Below, piece by piece: positions 1 to 10,999 of a stretch of 64,000 nt of DNA. The translations under genes were made by a program, and so were the position numbers. The stretch lies in contig OY744608.1 of the NCBI GenBank assembly GCA_963556255.1, positions 29,610,783 to 29,674,782 on the forward strand. The letters run 5' to 3'. The notes beneath the pieces are model-generated. The model did not search any database. It was not told where the DNA came from and saw only the letters and a program-made list of their open reading frames with translations. Origin of the DNA: Allolobophora icterica (Eukaryota > Annelida > Clitellata > Crassiclitellata > Lumbricidae). Numbering within the stretch: position 1 is the first letter of the stretch; every line of letters begins with the position of its first letter.

Positions 1-67
1 CAGTATACACAATCATGACAACAAAACATAACCAAACAAACCTAAAAACAAGAAAGACCCCACAACG

Positions 68-1105
68 CTAAGCAACCTCCCCAACAGCAGAACTTTCCAA
101 AACTGACGACGGTCGACTTAACAAGTCGGGAATTAAATTTTGTTTCCCTGGGCGATGACGTACATCCAAGGAATACTCCTGAAGTTCCAGATTCCAACGA
201 AGCAGTTTTTGGTTGTAATTCACCATCGAATTCAGGAACACTAACGGACTATGATCCGTGTAAACGGTAAGCATGGAGGCCCCAAAATAGACGCTGTACG
301 CTCGCACAGCCGTCAAAAGAGCCAAGGCCTCTTTCTCCACCGTAGAGTAATTGATCTCGCACGGCTTCAACTTGCGACTGAGGTACGCGATCGGATGTTC
401 TACCCCATCGATCACCTGGAACAGGCAAGCACCGACACAGAAACAAGACGCATCTACAGCTAAACAAAAAGGCACAGTATAATCAGGAGGTCTCAAAATC
501 GGCCTCGACGCCAACCTTGACTTCAAATCAACAAAGGCACCCTGTGCTTCCTCCGACCACACGAACTTTCGACCTTTCTTCAGCAACTCTGTCAATGGCA
601 ATGTCAATTGAGCATAATGAGGCAAATATCGCCGGTAGTAACCTGCAAGACCCAACAATGATTGCACCTGTTTTTTATTTGTAGGCGTAGGGAAATCCAG
701 TAAAGCCTGTACCTTTTGAGTTCTTGGCCGAACACAATTTAAACCAATGTGATGACCCAAGAAATCAATTTCTGCATTTGCAAACTCACATTTCTTAATG
801 TTCAATGTTAACCCAGCCATAGCAATCCTCTGCAATACTGAACGCAAATGATGTAGATGACTCTGCCAATCCTTGCTGAAGACAATTATGTCGTCAAGAT
901 AAGCGTCACAAAATTCCTCTAATTTCTTAAGTAGCTTTGACACCAGTCTAGAAAATGACGCCGGAGCATTTCGGAGGCCAAAATTCATGAATCGCCACTG
1001 ATAATGACCCCCAGGTGTCACGAATCCCGTCAGAGGAATAGAATCAGAATCCAAAGGAATCTGCCAATAACCCTTGGTCATGTCCAATTTTGTCAGAAAT
1101 TTCAT
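68..1105 (-). pseudogene. Reverse transcriptase palm and RNase H, element 1
   Basis: The third open segment of the pol continues the polymerase with LDMTKGYWQIPL, GLRNAPASFSRL and the catalytic YLDD box (AYLDDIIVFSKDW). The connection (LGLAGYYRRYLPHYA) and an RNase H follow, with VDASCFCVGA, STVEKEALAL and YTDHSPL; it ends in HRPGKQNLIPDLLSRP, the usual end of gypsy RNase H. The ORF ends with RNase H and no integrase follows, which supports the Gmr1-type order. The initial ATG is a consequence of the frame break at 1106-1110. The 67 bases before the window edge are A/C-rich on the plus strand and show no further domain. Confidence 0.92.
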
Positions 1106-2265
1106 TCCCCCACTTTATCAATTAATGTTTCCACCCGTGGCATCGGAAAAGGGTCGGGAATGGTGAGAGCGTTCAGCTTCCGGAAGTCTGTACATAAACG
1201 TACAGTCCCATCCGGTTTCGGAACTAGTACAATGGGAGCTGCCCATGAACTCTCCGACTCTTCAATTATACCAGCTTTTAACAAACTCGCAATTTCAGAA
1301 TTTACCACCTTCAGTTTTTCCGGATGCAACCGATATGGCACTTGTTTCACCGACCGAGCACCACCGACCAAAGGAATATGGTGTGTCACCAAATCCGTAC
1401 GCCCAGGCTGGTCTCGGAAAGCTGTCTTAAACTCTGACAGAAGATCCGTCAATTGTGTGGCCTGTTCCACTTCCAAATGTGTAACGTCGACATGTGACAG
1501 AAACAACAAATCATCGGTATTAGGTAATACCGTATCGGATAAAAGCACAGGCACAGATTCAGAACCCACACCGTTATCGACCCTCATCAAATATTTCTTC
1601 ATCAAATTTACGTGGACTACCCGTTTCGACTTTCGTCTATCTGGCGTACTGACCACATAGTCCACGTCGCCAAGCCTTCTTTCCACAACATATGGACCAC
1701 AATATTTTGCTTCAAGTGGCTTTCCAATCAAAGGCAGTAAAAGCAACACTTTATCGCCTTCCTGAAATACCACCTGTTTGGCGTGTCGATCATACCATTC
1801 CTTAGACTTTGATTTTGCCACAGCCTCGTTCGCATTAACCACCTGCATCGCCCCTCGAATCCTTTCCCGCAAATCGAGAACGAACTCAATGAGGTTTGAT
1901 TTAGACAATTCAGGCAGAATATCTTCATGCAACCATGTATTCTTCAAAAGTTTCAACGGGCCTCTTACATCCCTGCCAAAAACCAAATCAAATGCAGAGA
2001 ACCCAAGACCTTGTATCGGCACCTCTCTGTATGCAAACAATACCCATGGCAGAATTTCATCCCAGGACCCCGGGTACTCCTCAGATATCGCCTTCATCAT
2101 ATCTTTGAGAGTGCGATGAAAACGTTCCACACACCCATTAGATTGTGGATGATACGGGCTTGTTTTCAAATGAATTACCTGACATTCATTAAGAAAGATC
2201 TGCAAAATATCTGACATAAATTCAGTCCCACAATCTGAGAGAATTTCAAGGGGAAACCCGAACAT
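1102..2265 (-). pseudogene. Integrase core (C-terminal half) and reverse transcriptase N-terminus, element 1
   Basis: The second open segment of the same pol continues the integrase with SDCGTEF (second catalytic aspartate) and a CVERFHRT segment carrying the catalytic glutamate. A basic C-terminal integrase region follows (EGDKVLLLLPLIGKPLEAKY), then the reverse transcriptase start (APIVLVPKPDGTVRLCTDFRKLN). The frame stops at a TGA just after a run of five G at 1106-1110, in the middle of the polymerase domain; homologous sequence resumes at once in another frame. Integrase running straight into reverse transcriptase is the key structural feature. The first ATG is inside the integrase domain, so it is not a natural start. 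Confidence 0.9.
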
Positions 2266-4745
2266 ACAGAAACATTAATCAAAACCTTAGCAACATCGTA
2301 AGCGGTATGATTCCGTAAAGGAAATGCCATAGGATAATGACTTGCCAAATCCATGATTGTCAGTATGAATCGATTACGTGTTTTGTCACACACACTTAAA
2401 GGGCCAACAATATCCACTGCGATTTTCTGGAATGGTTCAGAAACAACTGGAACCTTGATCAAAGGCGCACATACCTTTACGGCACCTTTACCCAATCTTT
2501 GGCAAATGTCACAGGTGCGACAATATGTCTTCACATCCCTATTAACCCCAGGCCAATAGTAATGTCGAGTCAACCGATCGTACGTCTTTTTCGTCCCCAA
2601 ATGACCACTGGCTGGAATATCATGCGACAACACCAAAATCTGATTACGCAAACACTTGGGTACCACTATCTGTACCCACTCCAGACCAGCAGGTGTAACC
2701 TTATCACGCCATCGGCGGACCAACACATCATTACGAATTTCATAGAAATTGCGTTCGATCACTTTACCTGGTACCCGTGCCAACCCAAAAAGAGGATCCA
2801 AAGAGTCATCCTGCTGTTGCAGTCGAATAAACTCCAACCGAGACACCATCGTCCTCTCGTCCACCTGTACCTGATGCAACTGACCAAACAACAGATCTAA
2901 ATCACCGATATCAACACCGTCATTATCAGACACAACCACATCTTCACTCACCGAAGCCTCTGCCTCGGAAATATTCTCCTGCAACTCATGAGCCGCCTGC
3001 GCCCTCGTCACGACCTCTACATTCAGAGGAGAAATCATATCATTTCCTAACAGTACATGTACCCCGTCAGGAAGTCTCTCTGCAATTCCACACAACACCT
3101 TTCCTTGTATACCAGTCGATTGAATCCTCAATTCTACCAAGGGCACCTGAATTGGATCCCCTATCACACCCTGAATTAACCGGTTTTCCATGGTATCCAC
3201 ATACTCAGAAGCATCAAAATGTTCTCTACTAATCAACGACTGAAGACAACCCGTGTCTCTTAACAAGACAATAGGCCTCTTTGATCCATCATCATGACAA
3301 ACATTACCCTGCATACAGAAAGGTTTAAAATTCTGATGAATCTTAGAAGCAACCTGTTCACCATTGTCATGGAATCCTGTTACCAAATTAACCCTTTGTG
3401 ACCCCTGCTCAATATTCTCCTGTCCAGCCTCGAACCTTCTAGCCTCTTCATTTTGTTTACTCCAACATCTCGTTACTCCGTGGCCCTTTTTATGACAGAA
3501 ATCGCAAACCATATTTCTACCTCCAAAATTTCCAGTTGGAATAATCTTCCTTCCAAATTTGGGCGAATGTCCCCATGTTGGATTTACATCCCCAACACCT
3601 CCACTAGCTTCAAAATTTATCCCGGCAAAAGCCTCTACCTTGAATGGTTTAAATAGAACCGCATATTCATCAGCTAATTTTGCTGCCGCCGCAAGGGACA
3701 CAGGTTTGCGTTCTATTATCCATCGGTGCACTTCAACAGGAAGGCAATTTACAAATTGTTCTAACTTAACAACTTCACGTAACTTATCTAAGTCATTCCA
3801 TGCACCTTCACCTTCAAGCCAACTTCTGCAAGGTATACTCAATCTGAAGGCAAAGTTAGAATAAGTTTCCGTCGCCCCTTTTTGCAATGAACGAAATTTT
3901 TTCCGGTAAAATTCCGGAACCCTCGCATAGGCAGTCAGCAGAGCCTGCTTCACTACGTCATAATCTCTACAGTCCTCTACTAACAGTTCTGAAAATACCT
4001 TCTGTGCCTTCCCTGTCAGCCTGGTATGCAAAATAGATGTCCACTTGTCCCTCGGGAAGTTGTGTAACAGCATGGCCTTCTCGAATGATAAAAGGAAATG
4101 TTCCACTTCCGATTCTTCAAACCTAGGAACAAACTTCACAGCAGTAGCAATTCTGAATTTCTCTGCTTGGTCAGATTCTAAATCCCCTGTCAATTCAGCA
4201 AAACCTTCTGTCAAACCTCGCATTCGTTCCTCATGTTTCCTCTGACTCACCTTATCTGCATTTTCTAAACTCAGTCGTTTCTCTTCCATCTGCATTTTCA
4301 TTTTCCTGTCTTCAGCTTCAACTTGAATACGTAATTTCCTTTCCTCAGCCTCAACTAACTCTTTCTTTCCCAGTGCCTCCGCTTCTAGTTTAAGCTTAGC
4401 CAACATAAACTCTCGCTCACTCTGCTCTTTCCTCGAAAGCCTCTCTGCTTCCTCTTTTTCCTTCCTCAAAAGCCTCTCTGCTTCCTCCTTTTCCTTCCTC
4501 AAAAGCCTATCTGCTTCCTCCTTTTCTTTCTTTGCCTGTACCTCAAGCTTCTTACATTTTACTCTCCACTCTACCTCTCCGGACTTCACCGGTGAAATAT
4601 TCTCAATTAACATTTTCTGTAACTGAGCCTTATTTAAACCTTTCCATTCGAGTCCTAAACGTTCCAACTCCTCTCTTAACTCGTCCACATTCATTTCCAA
4701 CATATCTTCCAGCACTAACGTTTTAGCTGCTATCGAAGTCTCCAT
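2175..4745 (-). CDS. Gag - protease - integrase (N-terminal half), element 1
   Basis: The 856-codon frame starts at a true ATG at 4745. Residues about 15-50 (ELREELERLGLEWKGLNK) look like a SAP-type helix-extension-helix. Residues about 70-190 are a very charged coiled coil with repeats such as KEKEEAERLLR. A capsid-like helical region follows, then a CCHC knuckle at residue 414 (CDFCHKKGHGVTRC), a protease with DTG at 497, an integrase HHCC zinc module from about 705 (ending CRTCDICQ), and the first catalytic aspartate in IAVDIVGP near 770. The last roughly 25 codons are out of frame with the integrase core, which continues in the next frame from 2265; the true frame shifts near 2255. There is no envelope gene. 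Confidence 0.9.
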   Translation of the reverse strand: METSIAAKTLVLEDMLEMNVDELREELERLGLEWKGLNKAQLQKMLIENISPVKSGEVEWRVKCKKLEVQAKKEKEEADRLLRKEKEEAERLLRKEKEEAERLSRKEQSEREFMLAKLKLEAEALGKKELVEAEERKLRIQVEAEDRKMKMQMEEKRLSLENADKVSQRKHEERMRGLTEGFAELTGDLESDQAEKFRIATAVKFVPRFEESEVEHFLLSFEKAMLLHNFPRDKWTSILHTRLTGKAQKVFSELLVEDCRDYDVVKQALLTAYARVPEFYRKKFRSLQKGATETYSNFAFRLSIPCRSWLEGEGAWNDLDKLREVVKLEQFVNCLPVEVHRWIIERKPVSLAAAAKLADEYAVLFKPFKVEAFAGINFEASGGVGDVNPTWGHSPKFGRKIIPTGNFGGRNMVCDFCHKKGHGVTRCWSKQNEEARRFEAGQENIEQGSQRVNLVTGFHDNGEQVASKIHQNFKPFCMQGNVCHDDGSKRPIVLLRDTGCLQSLISREHFDASEYVDTMENRLIQGVIGDPIQVPLVELRIQSTGIQGKVLCGIAERLPDGVHVLLGNDMISPLNVEVVTRAQAAHELQENISEAEASVSEDVVVSDNDGVDIGDLDLLFGQLHQVQVDERTMVSRLEFIRLQQQDDSLDPLFGLARVPGKVIERNFYEIRNDVLVRRWRDKVTPAGLEWVQIVVPKCLRNQILVLSHDIPASGHLGTKKTYDRLTRHYYWPGVNRDVKTYCRTCDICQRLGKGAVKVCAPLIKVPVVSEPFQKIAVDIVGPLSVCDKTRNRFILTIMDLASHYPMAFPLRNHTAYDVAKVLINVSVCSGFPLKFSQIVGLNLCQIFCRSFLMNVR

Positions 4746-4884
4746 TGTTTAATCTCCAATTTCAAAGAATTTGTAACCCAATTTATCGAAACTTTGAGAC
4801 GGAAACGCCCCCTTTTCAAAATTCAACAATATTCAACAAAATTCAACGTTTAGAGAAAAATACAGAAATTTCCCTTTTTACTAA

Positions 4885-4897
4885 GGACGAGCCCCCA
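4885..4897 (-). promoter_or_regulatory. Primer-binding site, tRNA-Pro type, element 1
   Basis: Two bases inside the LTR edge the minus strand reads TGGGGGCTCGTCC. This is the first 13 bases of the proline-tRNA primer site known from gammaretroviruses and matches the 3' end of animal tRNA-Pro. The position is right for minus-strand DNA priming. Confidence 0.85.
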
Positions 4898-4899
4898 TA

Positions 4900-5446
4900 T
4901 GTTACGGCCGGGTGATGTAACATGCACTAAATGATAAATAAGAACGAAAAATGTGATATTTTCAAAGTTTATATATAAAATCTAGGGGTATTTAACATTA
5001 GACAATAAATTCAAGCTGAACGTAAAAGGCATACCAAACAGAAGTTGACGACATGGAACGACAACGAAACCAGCGTCCAAAGCACAACCGAACAGAGAAC
5101 ACCCGTCAACAGCACGAGGTGAATAACGTTTCAACGTAACGGCCTGGTTCCAGCGGATACCAGTTACAGCAACACCGAGCGAAATTCAACAGCTACAGAG
5201 TTGGCCGTCATTTAGACACAACCTGAGCACAACTTAAGAAAAGCTCAAAACTTAACTACATACAATCGAGAGTTGGATTCTAGCTTATTCTATACGACCA
5301 ACCTCTTCAGCGCCTAAGAACAGACTGTCCTCCTGTACACAGGTCACCGCCCCCTAAGAGTACGTTTAAAGGATTGACCACAGCGTTAACCTCACACGAT
5401 ATACGCCGCCTAGTGTCAACCCGCTGCCGCAATAAGGGCAGATCGT

Positions 5447-5450
<4 letters not shown>
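4900..5450 (-). repeat. 5' LTR of element 1
   Basis: A 551-bp segment bounded by the inverted ends TGTTAC and GTAACA, next to a primer-binding site and outside Gag. It ends directly against a TA microsatellite, so the target duplication cannot be distinguished. The other LTR is outside the window, so the boundaries rest on the terminal inverted repeat and the primer site, not on an LTR-LTR comparison. Confidence 0.85.
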
Positions 5451-5480
<30 letters not shown>

Positions 5481-5484
<4 letters not shown>

Positions 5485-5641
5485 CTACAGTAGATATCAG
5501 CTTCAGATTAAGCTTCCTCTATCTATCTGTCTGTCTCTACCTCTCTCTCTCTCCGTATCGCTCTCCATGTGTAACGACCAACACTCAGACGAGCCCCCAG
5601 AATATATATCTTAATCTGAAGCTGATATCTACTGTAGTTAT
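5481..5641. mobile_element. Small inverted-repeat (MITE-like) element between TA runs
   Basis: The arm ATAACTACAGTAGATATCAG... (31 or more bp, through CTTCAGATTAAG) at 5481-5513 is repeated as its exact reverse complement at 5610-5641. Both arms abut TA dinucleotide runs, which would fit TA target duplication. Between the arms is a C/T-rich stretch and the GACGAGCCCCCA-containing repeat also found near 8.3 kb. No coding capacity. A foldback element or an assembly artefact are alternatives. Confidence 0.6.
5517..5606 (+). repeat. Dispersed ~85-bp repeat, copy A
   Basis: A C/T-rich stretch followed by a segment ending CACTCAGACGAGCCCCCAGA. It matches 8272-8356 with few differences. On the minus strand it contains TGGGGGCTCGTC, close to the tRNA-Pro primer site of element 1, so it may descend from the primer-site region of a related LTR element. 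Confidence 0.65.
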
Positions 5642-5671
5642 ATATATATAACCAAAAGACCTTTCTTTTCC

Positions 5672-5772
5672 CTCGGGGCTGACACGCTGGGAGCGCCTCT
5701 GAATAGTCTATGCTGTGAGAGGCGCTTTATAAATAATCATATAAGATAAGATAAGATAAGATATATATATAT
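5672..5772 (+). mobile_element. 3' end of a CR1-like non-LTR retrotransposon
   Basis: GGGAGCGCCTCTGAATAG and AGGCGCTTTATAAAT closely match the 3' end of the CR1-like insert at 35282-36053. A short tandem tail (ATAAG)n and then (TA)n follow. Only the terminal ~90 bp is present, typical of strong 5' truncation. Confidence 0.75.
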
Positions 5773-5774
5773 AT

Positions 5775-5808
5775 ATAACTACAGTAGATATCAGCTTCAG
5801 ATTAAGCT
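5775..5808 (+). repeat. Third copy of the inverted-repeat arm
   Basis: The same arm as 5481-5513, in the same orientation, again directly after a TA run. It has no partner arm nearby, so it is a solo arm or one end of a broken second copy. Confidence 0.75.
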
Positions 5809-5915
5809 CAGACAACATAAACCGCTCTTAGCATCTTAGTCATCGTCGTTGCTGTCGTAGTTGTTGCCATAATTATTAATTGCCTGGAGCGTGTGGTTTA
5901 TGATCTAGGGTTATT

Positions 5916-6625
5916 AGAATTAGAACGGAAGGAAGAGTAGATAGTGAAGAAGGAAGAAACAAGAACGAATGAAGAAAGAAGGGACAGGGAAGGAAACAAT
6001 GAAAGATTGAATGAAGGAAGGAAGGGAAGAAGGAAGGAATAGAGAATGGGAGAGTGCAAACATGAATTAATTTATGAATTACTGAATGGAAGAAAGGAAC
6101 GAATGACAGTGCAAACGAACAAACGGACGAAGGAACGACTGAAGAAATGGATATGAAGGAATGAAGGAATAAAAAAGGATAGAAGGAATACAGAAAAAAA
6201 TAGCTGAAGAAAGGAATGGCGACAGAAATGAAGAAAGAGAAATACGAAGGAAAACAGGAAAGAACAAAGGAAAGAATGAAGGAAACACGAATCAAAGGAA
6301 TGAAGAAAGAACAGAAGAAATAAATAAACAAAACAATTTAGGAATAGGAACCACGCAAGAAGAAAGAAGCGAAACGCATAAATGGAATGAATGTAGGAAG
6401 AAAGGAAGATAAGAATGAAAGAATAACGTAGGAAGCGAAAGAAGAATGAGGGAATGAAAGAAAGAAATGACACAGGAAAGGAAGATGAAGATATGATGAA
6501 AGAAACAAGAAACGGGAGAGAGAAAGGAACGTGTGAAATGAAAGAAGAAAGGAAGGCATAAAGAAAGAAAAGAACGATGGAAGAAAGACGCGATAAAGAC
6601 AGACGAAAGCAGGAAGGCATATTTT
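5916..6625 (+). repeat. Purine-rich GGAA/GAAA region
   Basis: About 700 bp of degenerate A/G-rich sequence on the plus strand (GAAGGAAGGAA type units). Long minus-strand frames here are serine/phenylalanine-rich products of the composition, not genes. Confidence 0.85.
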
Positions 6626-7250
6626 AGAGAACGAGAAGGGTTAGCAATAGACGAAGGCGATCGGTCGAGAGTAATCGGCTGATATTGAATACACGAGATA
6701 TGGGAAGAACGAAGATAGAGGACCATGAATAGGCAGAGATGACAGACGAAGAGCAATAAAGTGAGAAGATGAAAACAATAGAAGATATCAGAGATAGACT
6801 GAGATGCGATAACGAGACAGACCAACAAAATCAATAGAATGATATGTGATTAGAAAAGGAAGAGAGTGTTGAGACGACAGAGGAGTAGAGACAGACAGAT
6901 AGACAGACACAGAGGGGCGAAGACATAGAGAGGAGAAGACAAACAATTGACGCGTGTGGACCAGTCATTTGAGGCTGCAATTGTCGAATCTTTTTCCCCG
7001 GATGCATCGGTAGAGGCGCCAATCCCGTGCATTTAGTCGACAGAAACGAGTCGCTTATTAGGCGTCCGTTATCCGTCCCAGTGTCTGCGAGTCTTTTATC
7101 TTCACTTTCGCATAATCAATTCCAATCGCATTTTCGTTTTCCTTAAGAAGAATTCTTTTCAAAGACCGCTGCGAGTAACCTCCCGATAATCTCGCCTGAC
7201 TTTCGCCCCTTTGTCTGGTCTGCCCGTCGGATACAGACTCCGTTCATCTG
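6626..7250. other. No gene recognised
   Basis: Purine-rich character fades to about 6960, with a GACAGACA stretch near 6890-6910. The rest is unique-looking sequence without a recognisable domain. Confidence 0.5.
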
Positions 7251-7384
7251 CGTCTCTGTACCTGCGTCTCTGCCGCTGGGCCTCTGTCTCTGTCTCTGTG
7301 TCTCTATCTCTGTCTCTGTCTCTGTCCCTGTCTCTGTCTCTGTCTCTCTGTCTCTCTCTGTCTCTCTGTTTCTCTGTCTCTGTC

Positions 7385-7439
<55 letters not shown>

Positions 7440-7700
7440 GACTCTGGGCCTCTGTCTTTGACTCTGGTTCTCTGTCTCTGACTATGGGCCTCTGACTGTC
7501 TCTGTGCCTCTGTCTCTGACTCTGTACCTCTGTCTCTGACTCTGTGCCCCTGTCTTTGTATCTATGCTTCTGTATCTGTGCATCTGTCTCTGTCTCTGTT
7601 CTCTGTCTATGTGTCTCTGTCTGTTTTCTGTCTCTGTGTCTCTGTCTCTGTGTCTCTGTCTCTGTGTCTCTGTCTTTGTGCCTCTGCCTCTGTGTCCGAA
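7251..7700 (+). repeat. TCTCTG / TCTG simple-repeat block
   Basis: Imperfect TCTCTG hexamers with an inner (CTGT)n run at about 7385-7420. Apparent open frames in both directions are artefacts of the repeat. Confidence 0.9.
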
Positions 7701-7985
7701 GATCGATGTCGTCGTTTGCTCATTCGTCGTTTGGATTATCATAAGAATAGACGAACGATGGCAGACTGCTTGGTCGATGCAAAGGAAGTGAAACGATATT
7801 TTCTTATTTAATTAATGGAATTTCAGTTCTCTATAGATATAGTTTCTTTGCTTTCTTCTATTCCGTCCCCATGCATGTGTGTCTCTCTGCTTCTATGGCT
7901 CTGTGTCTTTCTCGTTATCTTTTATGTCCAGTTTGTGTCTTTGTATCTGCAGTTCATTCCGTCTTAGCGTCGGTCTAGCTCTTTC

Positions 7986-7986
<1 letters not shown>

Positions 7987-8036
<50 letters not shown>
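7987..8036 (+). repeat. (TCTG)n microsatellite
   Basis: About 12 nearly perfect TCTG units. Confidence 0.9.
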
Positions 8037-8038
<2 letters not shown>

Positions 8039-8271
8039 GTCTCTGAGTCGTCCTCCTTCGTCGTCTTCTTGAGAGGCGGCTACTCTTGAGGACCTATCTG
8101 CCATGCACAGGTCCTGCGTCCGATCGAAAGGTCCGTTCTTTTATTGGCGCAAATGGCAGACACGGGCGCAGAAGGAGACTCAGAGATACCAGACCACTCC
8201 TCTGCATTCGCCACCAGTCGATCACAAACCAAGCACCGATCGCTTCTGCGTCCTCTTCTCCTTCTCTCTTC

Positions 8272-8356
8272 CTCTATCTGTCTGTCTGTCTCTACCTCTC
8301 TCTCCGTCTCGCTCTCCCTGTGTAACGACCGACACTCAGACGAGCCCCCAGAATAA
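8272..8356 (+). repeat. Dispersed ~85-bp repeat, copy B
   Basis: Second copy of the 5517-5606 repeat, including GTGTAACGACC and CAGACGAGCCCCCAGAATA. Here it is not flanked by the inverted-repeat arms, so the repeat exists independently of them. Confidence 0.65.
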
Positions 8357-9130
8357 TGTCCGGCAACGATGGCGCCCAGCAAAATCCGATTGCCCTGTTT
8401 GTTATTATGAAGTTCGGCTGTCGATCGGGTGACTCCATGCGCTGACCTTTCCAAAGCGTGTCATATTAAAACGCGAAATAGAATTCGTTCGGAGTTAAGG
8501 CACTTGGCGGAGAACCGACGAAATTCAATTATGACGGCTCCGCGCCCAAGATTCGCTTGTCAGGACCCCGCAGCCCTTAAATCAAAAGTCACGGCAACAC
8601 TGTCGTGTTGGAGGGGGGGGATAAGGGAACTGACGATAGGAAAGACGAGCAGAGGGAGGGGAAATTGTGCAGAGAGTAGATCGTTTGAGATAATGAATGG
8701 GACAGGGTCAACGAATTCAAATAGAAAAGCCAGGGAACAAGACTTTTTTATTAACTGCGATAAAACGAGGAAAGCGCCCAATAAAATGTGGACCAGGTCA
8801 CGCTTAGTTGTCGTCTGCGAACGACGAAGCGCGGGAAAAGCAGGACAACACGGGGGACAATGGACGGCGCTGGATAATTGCTGGCGCACCGGGGAATGTT
8901 TAGCAGAAGCAGCAATAACAGTTGAAGGATTGTTTCCTCATTATTGTCAAAGAGTCCTTTGTTGTCGTCCGGAAAATGTTTACATCTGAGGATCGGCTCG
9001 TAAGGAGGTGGTTTAAGGCCAACCCGATTTTTTACGTCTGAGAAAAAGCATCGTAAAATAAACGGATTAAGGCGAGCTAAAGAGGTCAAAGATTGTTTCC
9101 AGAAGTCGTTTAGTATTGTAAAGTTCGTAG
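8357..9130. other. GC-richer stretch with an unassigned open frame
   Basis: A plus-strand frame of about 186 codons spans 8429-8989, but it opens at GTG, has no recognisable domain, and is overlapped by similar-length frames on the other strand. It is probably an old repeat or non-coding. Confidence 0.3.
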
Positions 9131-10911
9131 TTATGAAGCCCAGAAGTTAAGAGTGCACCATGGGTGAATGCTGTTCTTTCACTACAAGCGACTATTGAAC
9201 GAATGCAAACTTCTTTGTGTGGTATAATTAATCATAGGAAAGGATGATCAACAGGCATGCTCTTATAACATCATACTTAATCTATGTTAGATCTTTGTTT
9301 CATGTGTGAAGTCGTTTTACATAGAACCTAAGAATGAAGATGAAGAGAATTGCCAGAAGACAAACCCCATGTGTAAACAATGCGATGTTGAAGCCTTTGT
9401 AATTTTTTGGGAACAATGTGTAAATATAAATATATGCACATAGTGCCCCCTTGAAAAAAAACATAAAAAAATCTAGGGCTTCTGGACTAAATATGCCTCG
9501 AGGTTTGTGTATAGGCCCTATTATTGGGACCAATCTCCCAAATTTTTATCTCAGTGTGCCCACAAAAGCGTATCAAACTAGAAGCCCAAAGATGGCCATG
9601 AGAAAATCGATTAAAAATTACACATAAGTTATTTAAAAACCCACAGCTCTAAAAAATTATGCATAACTATAAATAAAGCTGTTTATATATAGAATATAAC
9701 AAGTCCTTGAGAGGATTGCAAAGTGTCCTCTGTTACAAATTACAATTCTTTACACAACGAACTGCTGAAATATCACATAATCATCAACAATAGGGGAACA
9801 GCTGCAGTCTCGCATTCAACTGTGGTTTACTAGAGGTCCAAAAGCTATTACTTAGTATTCAATTTAATCTCGTAATGCCAAGTACACTTTAAATCATCCA
9901 ACTGTCCAAATAAGTCTTCATAAAATTCTTCGCTTCTAGGATTTTACTTCTTTCTTCCATTTTGGATACTGTCATGCCAAGTTTTTGTGTCCGAATTCTC
10001 GACTATTATTATAACACTTTAGCGGAGTTATTTCGGAATGGCTACAATCCAATCGCTCTAATGGTAGTATATTTAGCTCTTCAAATATTTGCGTGCATTG
10101 CATGTCCTGACTAAAAAAAACAAGTGTGACAAGAATTTTCCGCAGATTTTGAGTTGTTGAACTGCTTGTGATGGTAATAGGTTCTGCTAAAATCAGCAAA
10201 ACTGATTCTGGCTGGGGACATAGTTTGTGCTGCATTTGTCTTCCAGCCTATACTGGTAGGTGAATTTTGTGTGACAACCATCGATGACGCTGGTGAGAAA
10301 ATCTATTGAAGACATTAATGGCAGATGGAGAACTGGTGTCACTGTAATCTTCGGAAATGGGTGTGAAGCTCGCCGATCATATCACTTCAGCCATGAAAAG
10401 TAAGAGTAGGTTAATTATGACCCCAGTTGGTTCAGAGTTTTGGAAACGCTTCCTGGGGATGTACAATAGCTTCTGCTGCAGTCTCATCTCAGCAACGTCT
10501 TCATAACTTCATCATAACTGTTATCAACGTCACTGCTATCATCATCACTGCCATATTCACAGAAGAATTCCTGAAAGACAGAACGGATCTCATCTGTGAT
10601 GTCCACTGTAGATGAGTTGAGTTGTTCACAATTTCATGCAGTCTGGACATGATTTCTGACTCTCAAACTCTGAAACCAACTCTTTTTTTACAGATTTGAA
10701 AGCCGGTTTAGAACGAGGCAGCCATCATCAAAACCATACTGCATTCAATAGATAGCGAGAAAAATATAATAACGCACCCTGTACTACATTCACTTTGCAT
10801 TTTGTCTATCTCTGCCTGAATTATGCTCGTAATAACACATCCACACAATGCACATGCTACAAAATGGAGCCATGAGACTGGAAAACGTACCATAAGAGTG
10901 CTTATTTCATT
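9131..10911. other. No gene or repeat recognised
   Basis: A/T-rich sequence. Only frames under 90 codons, none with a recognisable motif. Confidence 0.5.
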
Positions 10912-10985
10912 AGGGTAATTTATACAGCGCCACTCCTGTAATCAAAGACACTCTTTGCGTTAAACTAACTGAATTTAGATGTCAT
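10912..10985 (-). mobile_element. Probable 3' end of a CR1-like non-LTR element
   Basis: The minus strand reads GGAGTGGCGCTGTATAAAT, the GCGCTRTATAAAT signature shared by CR1-like tails in this window. Only the tail region is recognisable. Confidence 0.45.
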
Positions 10986-10999
10986 TTAGTGCGGGATCA

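Larger units (their letters stand above)
1..5450 (-). mobile_element. Gmr1-like Ty3/gypsy LTR retrotransposon, copy 1 (3' end outside window)
   Basis: Minus-strand element reading from a 5' LTR at 5450 towards position 1. Coding order is Gag with a CCHC knuckle, aspartic protease, integrase, reverse transcriptase, RNase H. Integrase before reverse transcriptase is the Ty1/copia-like order, yet the polymerase motifs are of Ty3/gypsy type; this combination defines the Gmr1-like group known from fish, ascidians and other animals. The long frame is broken by two single-base length changes, near 2255 and at the G run 1106-1110, so this copy is probably inactive unless they are assembly errors. The 3' LTR and polypurine tract lie left of the window, so LTR identity and the target duplication cannot be checked. 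Confidence 0.92.

Noticed and set aside
1..67. 3' LTR or polypurine tract of element 1
   Set aside because: Sequence is too short and does not match the LTR at 4900-5450; these must lie outside the window.
5876..7032. Several minus-strand frames of 60-182 codons
   Set aside because: Phe/Ser-rich translations of a purine-rich tract on the other strand.
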